Source of the DNA: Actinomycetota bacterium
GTDB taxonomy: Bacteria > Actinomycetota > Acidimicrobiia > Acidimicrobiales > JAHWLA01
NCBI GenBank assembly: GCA_019347595.1
Contig: JAHWLA010000078.1
Span: forward strand, 1-10,820
DNA: 10,820 nt
Direction: 5' to 3'
The notes beneath the pieces are model-generated. The model was not told the DNA's origin. It did not search any database and worked only from the letters and a program-made list of their open reading frames with translations. A program made the translations under genes and the position numbers. Positions 7,701-10,820 of this stretch are shown here, piece by piece; position 1 is the first letter of the stretch; the number at the start of each line of letters is the position of its first letter.

Positions 7701-8143
7701 GATTGTCGGTACGGATCACGGAAGACGCCCGAGGCGGGCACTTCGACGGGCAGCTGGGCGGGGAGGCCGGCCACGAACCGGAGCAGCTGCTCGATGTTGG
7801 CGAGGCCGCCGTGGGACAGGTACGCAAAGGCCTGCGTCACGACGGCGGCGGGCGCCGTGCTGAGGCCGGTGAGCTCGGCATCGGGCGTCGCTTCGCCGCC
7901 GAAGGCAAGCAGGGGAACGTTGCGGTCGACACACGCAGCACGCAGCGCGTCGAACTGCTCCTCCCACGCGCGGTGCCCGCCGAGCAGTCGCACCAGGACT
8001 GCCTGCGCGCCGTCGACCGACGGCGCGGCGAGGAGGTGGGTCGGGTTGGCGGCGCGCACCGCCGGGAAGCCGTGTGGGAGCCCTTCGATCACCGAGCGCA
8101 GGGCGAGGATCTCGGTGTCGGCGTTGGTGAGGAACAGGATCAC
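4721..8143 (-). CDS. cobN: Cobaltochelatase subunit CobN
   Basis: 1140 residues. CobN is the large, corrin-binding subunit that inserts Co(II) into hydrogenobyrinic acid a,c-diamide in the late-cobalt (aerobic) route. Family segments run the whole length: ILFLTNADTEIL at the start, VFYRAHLLSGNTQFVDDLC (166-184), VVLSAYPTKRSRIGNAVALD, GAHAVVHAGKHGTLEWLPGK, SCYPDVALGDLPLVYPFVVN, RNFYSVDPKALPS, GLVVWGTAAMRTAGDD, SGFFRDAFPHLVQLLDDA, KNQDNREHDIFDSDDY and NPKWIGAMQQHGYKGAFELA. The GTG start at 8143 overlaps the cobQ stop (GTGA), and the sequence upstream of it in the same frame is antisense reading of cobQ. Residues 146-159 are two copies of a 7-residue repeat next to a third, native-looking unit; they are encoded by 21-bp palindrome-bearing DNA repeats and seem to be an insertion ahead of the conserved VFYRAHLLSGNT block. 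The gene is otherwise intact. Confidence 0.96.
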   Translation of the reverse strand: MILFLTNADTEILALRSVIEGLPHGFPAVRAANPTHLLAAPSVDGAQAVLVRLLGGHRAWEEQFDALRAACVDRNVPLLAFGGEATPDAELTGLSTAPAAVVTQAFAYLSHGGLANIEQLLRFVAGLPAQLPVEVPASGVFRDPYRQSVSTNRQSVRTNRPSVGVVFYRAHLLSGNTQFVDDLCDAVEAAGADARAVYCYSLRDGIDLDLLGGCDAVITTVLAAGSADADGWDAGALATLGVPVMQAVAATQPSATWEASDSGLAPLDVAMAVAIPEFDGRIVTVPFSFKETVDDGDELGAPVTAYRTRPDRVARVAGIAVRLASLRHVPASERRVAVVLSAYPTKRSRIGNAVALDTPASVVGLLHSLCEAGYRVDRIPADGDALMGELIDAFSYEKESLTTAQLERAPGRWPATAYNAWFANLPTDVQHEMVAAWGEPPGRVYVHDGALAFPGLDLGGVLVTVQPPRGFGEDPIAVYHSPDLPPTHHYLAFYRWLDDGWGAHAVVHAGKHGTLEWLPGKGVGLSSSCYPDVALGDLPLVYPFVVNDPGEGTQAKRRAHAVVVDHLLPPMTRAETYDDLAKLESLLDEYAQVASLDPAKLPAIRAKVWDLLVQAELHRDLGVEQAPEGDDFDGLLLHVDGYLCELKDARIRGGLHTLGMAPEGEAELDLVLAMTRLPQGSVPPLRRPTDGTLRDTDDAEAEARAALAAVQGAGWRYDGDHPTLRWVCDRLVPALRRTTDELDNTLAALDGRFVPSGPSGAPTRGMAHVLPTGRNFYSVDPKALPSRLAWEVGCRLADALIQRHLDEEGTYPQSVGLVVWGTAAMRTAGDDVAEALALLGVRPVWAEESGRVTGLELIPDAELGRPRIDVTLRISGFFRDAFPHLVQLLDDACKLAGFDDDPRIFGAKPGAYGSGILPLLESREWDDDADLAAVYETWSGYSYGRSGMGVPALDAMRRRFAVIDVAVKNQDNREHDIFDSDDYLQDHGGMIATIRALRGGVEPKAWFGDSADPAQPKVRSLAEEAARVVRTRVLNPKWIGAMQQHGYKGAFELAATVDYLFGYDATAHVVEDWMYERVTEAYVGDPDVRKFLERSNPWALRSMAERLLEANERGLWEASEAALATLRSALLDAEGWEESR
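4730..4737 (-). promoter_or_regulatory. Strong ribosome binding site for the AAA+/VWA chelatase gene
   Basis: The minus strand reads GGGAGGAG five bases before the ATG at 4724, inside the 3' end of cobN. It is the clearest Shine-Dalgarno site in the operon and fixes the start at the ATGA overlap, which rules out the much longer upstream frame. Confidence 0.75.
7646..7712. repeat. Three 21-bp repeats, each with a small palindrome, in cobN
   Basis: Read on the plus strand, units begin at 7656, 7677 and 7698, each starting ACCGAC or ACCGAT and carrying a 13-base palindrome: ACCGACGGTCGGT, ACCGACTGTCGGT and the imperfect ACCGATTGTCGGT. The segment 7675-7712 is bounded by an 8-bp inverted repeat, GTACCGAC and GTCGGTAC. 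On the coding strand this gives a 7-residue period (RQSVSTN, RQSVRTN, then RPSVGVV). Codons such as TCT, ACA, CAA and GTA make the block AT-richer than the rest of cobN. The spacing of 21 bp equals two helical turns and seven codons. Confidence 0.75.
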
Positions 8144-9642
8144 GAGCGGGGGATGCCTTCCGTCACGATGCGGTCGAGAGCGTCGAGGTCGAGGTGGGCT
8201 TCGAGCACGTCGGCCAGCCGGTCGAACTGCGCCTCGCGGGCGCGACCGAAGGAGGCGCCTGCGGGGACGAACGTCTTGTCGCGCCGTCGTCCCACCTCGC
8301 TGAGGAACACGGCGCGGAAGCCGTCGTCCTCGAAGATGCCGTGCAGGGTGGTGCCGAGCACGGAGGCGTCGTCGAGATCGACGGCGCCTTCTTCGTCGGC
8401 GCCGTAGACGTCGTCGAGATGCACCCACCCGGCCGCTTTGTCGCCTCGCGTCACCATCCCGTGGTGGATCTCGTAGCCGGTGAGCCGGGCGCCCATGGCG
8501 CTGCCGCGGCGCTGCCGCGTGATCTTGTCGGCCGCGAATCTCGTCTCCACATCGAGCCAGCCCAAGCCGTCGACGGTCCCCCGGCCCGACTCGACTGCGT
8601 CGTGCAAGCGACGGCCGAGCATCTGGTAGCCGCCGCACACGCCGAGGACGAGCGTTCCTCGACGGCGCGCGGTGTCGATGGCTCGATCGAACCCCCGCCC
8701 GCGCAGCCATTCCATGTCGACGACCGTGGCTTTGGTGCCGGGGATGACGACGAGGTCGGGGTCGCCCAGGGCCGCGGCGTCCTCCACCAGGCGCACGCCG
8801 ACGCCCGGCTCGATGGCGAGCGCGTCGAGGTCCGTGAAGTTGGAGATGCGCGGCAACCGAATGGCGGCGATGTCGAGCCTGTCGGCCACAGGGTCGCCTT
8901 GCGGACGCGGGCGGCGACCGGTGAGCGACAGCGAGTCCTCGGCGTCGAGGGCCACGTCGTGGATGTACGGGATGACGCCGAGGGTCGGCACGCCGCTGCG
9001 CCGTTCGAGCTCCGCCATCCCGTCGCCGAGCAGCGCAGGATCACCGCGGAATTTGTTGATGACAAAGCCCTTGACGAGTGCCCGGTAGTTGTCCGGCAGC
9101 AAGGCGACCGTCCCGTACAAGGCGGCGAAGACGCCGCCGCGGTCGATGTCGCCGACGACGAGGGCGGGGAGGCCCGCCTCGTGCGCCAGACGTAGGTTCA
9201 CGATGTCGTGCTCGAGCAGGTTGATTTCGGTCGGGCTCCCTGCTCCCTCGACGATCACCACGTCGAAGCGGCGACGGAGATCGTCGAGGGCATCGAGGAC
9301 TGTCCCGAGGAGTTGCGGCTTGTGCTCGTGGTACTCGACGGCCGACATGTGCGCCAACGGTGCGCCGAGGACGACGACCTGACTGGTGCGCTCGCTCGTG
9401 GGCTTCAACAAGATCGGGTTCATGGCCGCTTCGGGCTCGACGCCGGCGGCCAGCGCCTGCGCGCCTTGCGCTCTGCCGATCTCGTGGCCGCTGGGCGTGA
9501 CATAGGAGTTGAGCGCCATGTTCTGGGCCTTGAACGGGGCGACCTTGACGCCACGGCGGGCGAGCAGCCGGCACAGGGCGGTGACGACGTGGCTCTTGCC
9601 CGCGTCGCTGGTGGTGCCGCACACCATGAGCGCGCCCCTCAT
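8140..9642 (-). CDS. cobQ: Cobyric acid synthase (glutamine-dependent)
   Basis: 500 residues. CobQ amidates four side-chain carboxylates of adenosylcobyrinic acid a,c-diamide using ATP and glutamine, giving adenosylcobyric acid. The N-terminal ATP-binding domain starts with CGTTSDAGKSHVVTALCRLL (8-27), followed by FKAQNMALNSYVT (37-49), EIGRAQGAQALAAGVEPEAAMNPILLKP, VIVEGAGSPTEINL (129-142) and GDIDRGGVFA (164-173). The C-terminal class I glutamine amidotransferase domain has the nucleophile Cys336 in GVCGGYQMLG and His434 in TTLHGIFE. Length is normal for the family. The ATG at 9642 overlaps the stop of the preceding aminotransferase gene (ATGA) and has GGAGG seven bases upstream (9650-9654 on the minus strand). 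Its own stop overlaps the GTG start of cobN. Confidence 0.97.
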   Translation of the reverse strand: MRGALMVCGTTSDAGKSHVVTALCRLLARRGVKVAPFKAQNMALNSYVTPSGHEIGRAQGAQALAAGVEPEAAMNPILLKPTSERTSQVVVLGAPLAHMSAVEYHEHKPQLLGTVLDALDDLRRRFDVVIVEGAGSPTEINLLEHDIVNLRLAHEAGLPALVVGDIDRGGVFAALYGTVALLPDNYRALVKGFVINKFRGDPALLGDGMAELERRSGVPTLGVIPYIHDVALDAEDSLSLTGRRPRPQGDPVADRLDIAAIRLPRISNFTDLDALAIEPGVGVRLVEDAAALGDPDLVVIPGTKATVVDMEWLRGRGFDRAIDTARRRGTLVLGVCGGYQMLGRRLHDAVESGRGTVDGLGWLDVETRFAADKITRQRRGSAMGARLTGYEIHHGMVTRGDKAAGWVHLDDVYGADEEGAVDLDDASVLGTTLHGIFEDDGFRAVFLSEVGRRRDKTFVPAGASFGRAREAQFDRLADVLEAHLDLDALDRIVTEGIPRS

Positions 9643-10514
9643 CGCAGTGCCTCCGCCAGCCGGGCGAGATCCCGCTCGTCGGGGACGGCCACGCGCATGC
9701 GACCTGGCAATCCGAAGCTCGTGCAGTCGCGCACCACGATGCCGTGCGCCAGTAGGCGTTCGGACGCGTCGTCGCAGACGACGTAGTTGGCGTCCGACGG
9801 CCGCGGTTGCAGGCCCGCCTCCGTGAGGACGGCGAGGAGATCGTTGCGCAACGTGGCGATGCGGCCGGCGGTGCTCGGCAGGTCGATGGCGGCAACCAGC
9901 TCGGGAAGCGCCGCGCACACGAGTGCATTCACCGCCCAATGGGGTTGCCGGCGCGCCAGTCGCTCGATCCTCTCCCCGTCCGCCAGCACGTAGCCCACGC
10001 GCAGTCCCGGCGCGGCCAGGAGCTTGGTCAGCGACCCGACGACCACGGCGTCGTCACCCCGGGTCCACCGGCCGGTGGCGAGCGGGTAGAAGGCCTCGTC
10101 CCACACGTCGGCGGTCTCGTCGGCCCCGGCAAGGCGACCAGTGGGGTTGTGCGGGTTCGACCGGAAGCGGGCGGCGTTGGGGTCGAGCACGTCGAGGTGG
10201 CGCCGGTAGAGCGCGAAGTCGCAGTCGTCGGCCCACCCCTTGCCGAGGTCGGCGGCCACCAGGGCGATGGCTTCCGACCCGCCGTTGGTGAGAAGCACGC
10301 GCTCCGCATCGAGGCCGATGACGTCGGCCAGCGCTGCCGTCGCCGTTGTCGGGTCGGGGTACGAGGCGACGGCATCGAGGTGCCGGCCGATGACCGGTAC
10401 CGGATCGGGCGCCACGGGGTTCATCGACGCCGAGAGGTCGAGGATCTGTGCGGGGTCGATGCCCAGCGCGCGTGCGACCGTGGCGCCCGCTCCACCGTGA
10501 ATCGAGCGCTTCAT
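9639..10514 (-). CDS. cobC: Threonine-phosphate decarboxylase-type PLP aminotransferase of B12 synthesis
   Basis: 291 residues; a fold-type I PLP enzyme related to HisC. In this operon it probably decarboxylates L-threonine O-3-phosphate to (R)-1-amino-2-propanol phosphate, the linker that CbiB attaches (the same enzyme is called CobD in Salmonella). Visible features: HGGAG near the N-terminus (6-10), DLSASMNP (26-33), TNGGSEAIAL (76-85), SNPHNPTG (119-126), Asp139 for the PLP ring nitrogen and Tyr143 in DEAFYPLA, the PLP lysine Lys164 in GSLTKLLAAPGLRVGY, and the substrate-carboxylate arginine region GRMRVAVP (271-278). It is short for the family: only about 40 residues lie between the GGSEA and NPHNPTG motifs. 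Both ends overlap neighbours by 4 bp, so the frame is intact and the short length is not a start-site error. A histidinol-phosphate aminotransferase role is less likely in this context. Confidence 0.88.
   Translation of the reverse strand: MKRSIHGGAGATVARALGIDPAQILDLSASMNPVAPDPVPVIGRHLDAVASYPDPTTATAALADVIGLDAERVLLTNGGSEAIALVAADLGKGWADDCDFALYRRHLDVLDPNAARFRSNPHNPTGRLAGADETADVWDEAFYPLATGRWTRGDDAVVVGSLTKLLAAPGLRVGYVLADGERIERLARRQPHWAVNALVCAALPELVAAIDLPSTAGRIATLRNDLLAVLTEAGLQPRPSDANYVVCDDASERLLAHGIVVRDCTSFGLPGRMRVAVPDERDLARLAEALR
9650..9654 (-). promoter_or_regulatory. Ribosome binding site of cobQ
   Basis: GGAGG on the minus strand lies seven bases before the cobQ ATG at 9642, within the last codons of the aminotransferase gene. 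It supports the ATGA overlap as the true start. Confidence 0.6.
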
Positions 10515-10820
10515 CGGTGGACCACCAGTGCGGCGGCCAAGGCCAGCGTCACGTGTTGCGAGAGACGGATGGCGCGGGCGATGTCGGCTGCTTCGGGAGG
10601 GCGGCCGTCGCCCATCGCCGGGCGCAGCTCCAAACGATCGCCGTACCGCGCCTCGCCGCCGAGGCGGAGCCCGAGCGCGGCCGCGAAAGCAGCTTCGGCC
10701 ACGCCCGCGTTAGGAGAAGGGTGGCCCGGTGCGTCCCGTCGCACCGCCTCGACGACGCGGGCCGCGGCTCGCGGTCGCACGGCGGCGACCAACACGGCGG
10801 TCAGGCGCGCCGGTACGAAG
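10511..10820 (-). CDS. cbiB: Adenosylcobinamide-phosphate synthase, C-terminal part (5' end outside window)
   Basis: The last 102 residues of CbiB (called CobD in the aerobic naming), an integral membrane protein that joins adenosylcobyric acid to aminopropanol phosphate. The frame is open to the window edge and begins FVPARLTAVLVAAV, matching the conserved PARLT segment of the family. It is followed by the signature RRDAPGHPSPNAGVAEAAFA, then ALGLRLGG and RPAMGDGRPP, and a C-terminal hydrophobic helix (LSQHVTLALAAALVVHR). The stop overlaps the ATG of the next gene (ATGA). The gene continues upstream beyond 10820, so the operon promoter is not in this window. Confidence 0.93.
   Translation of the reverse strand, partial: FVPARLTAVLVAAVRPRAAARVVEAVRRDAPGHPSPNAGVAEAAFAAALGLRLGGEARYGDRLELRPAMGDGRPPEAADIARAIRLSQHVTLALAAALVVHR

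Noticed and set aside
5732..8407. Very long open frame on the plus strand opposite cobN and cobQ, and other long antisense frames (for example 3180-4901 plus, 510-2231 minus)
   Set aside because: They are by-products of high GC content: the opposite frames encode complete, recognisable B12 enzymes, while these give repetitive Arg/Ala/Gly/Val-rich sequence with no family features.
4721..10820. Cobalamin riboswitch or operon promoter
   Set aside because: The operon continues past the right edge and its internal junctions are overlapping, leaving no leader sequence in the window.

Overview
The window is GC-rich DNA (third codon positions almost all G or C) and most likely comes from an actinobacterium. 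The pairing of CobN with a fused ChlI/ChlD-type cobaltochelatase subunit, in place of CobS/CobT-type subunits, fits Actinobacteria. An acidimicrobial relative is a guess; no marker gene here settles it.

The right three quarters (1852-10820, minus strand) is one tightly packed late-cobalamin operon, read right to left: cbiB (cut by the window edge), cobC-type threonine-phosphate decarboxylase, cobQ, cobN, a fused AAA+/VWA cobaltochelatase subunit, and cobT. All five junctions are 4-bp stop/start overlaps (ATGA or GTGA), which fixes every start and implies coupled translation. Together these genes insert cobalt into the corrin ring (CobN plus AAA+/VWA subunit), amidate the side chains (CobQ), make aminopropanol phosphate (CobC) and attach it (CbiB), and activate the lower-ligand base (CobT). 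The operon promoter and any cobalamin riboswitch would lie beyond position 10820. cobU/cobP, cobS and cobO are not in the window.

The left part holds the last 59 codons of an unrecognised plus-strand gene (1-180), a 479-bp region with a probable frameshifted small gene on the minus strand (385-598), and a plus-strand membrane protein with two DUF4389-like modules (660-1808) that converges on cobT.

The most unusual feature is a family of short palindromic elements at four gene boundaries (about 183, 576-608, 1821-1865 and 2923-2967). The two complete copies are both 45 bp: 12-bp outer arms of the type TCYCGAGTACAT around a 21-bp core. In the copies at 576-608 and 2923-2967 the core differs at three base pairs, and every difference is compensated on the other strand, so pairing is kept while sequence changes. 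The copy at 2923-2967 lies in phase inside the CobT reading frame and would add exactly 15 residues. The copy at 1821-1865 supplies the cobT stop codon. A second, different small palindromic repeat has added about 14 residues to CobN.
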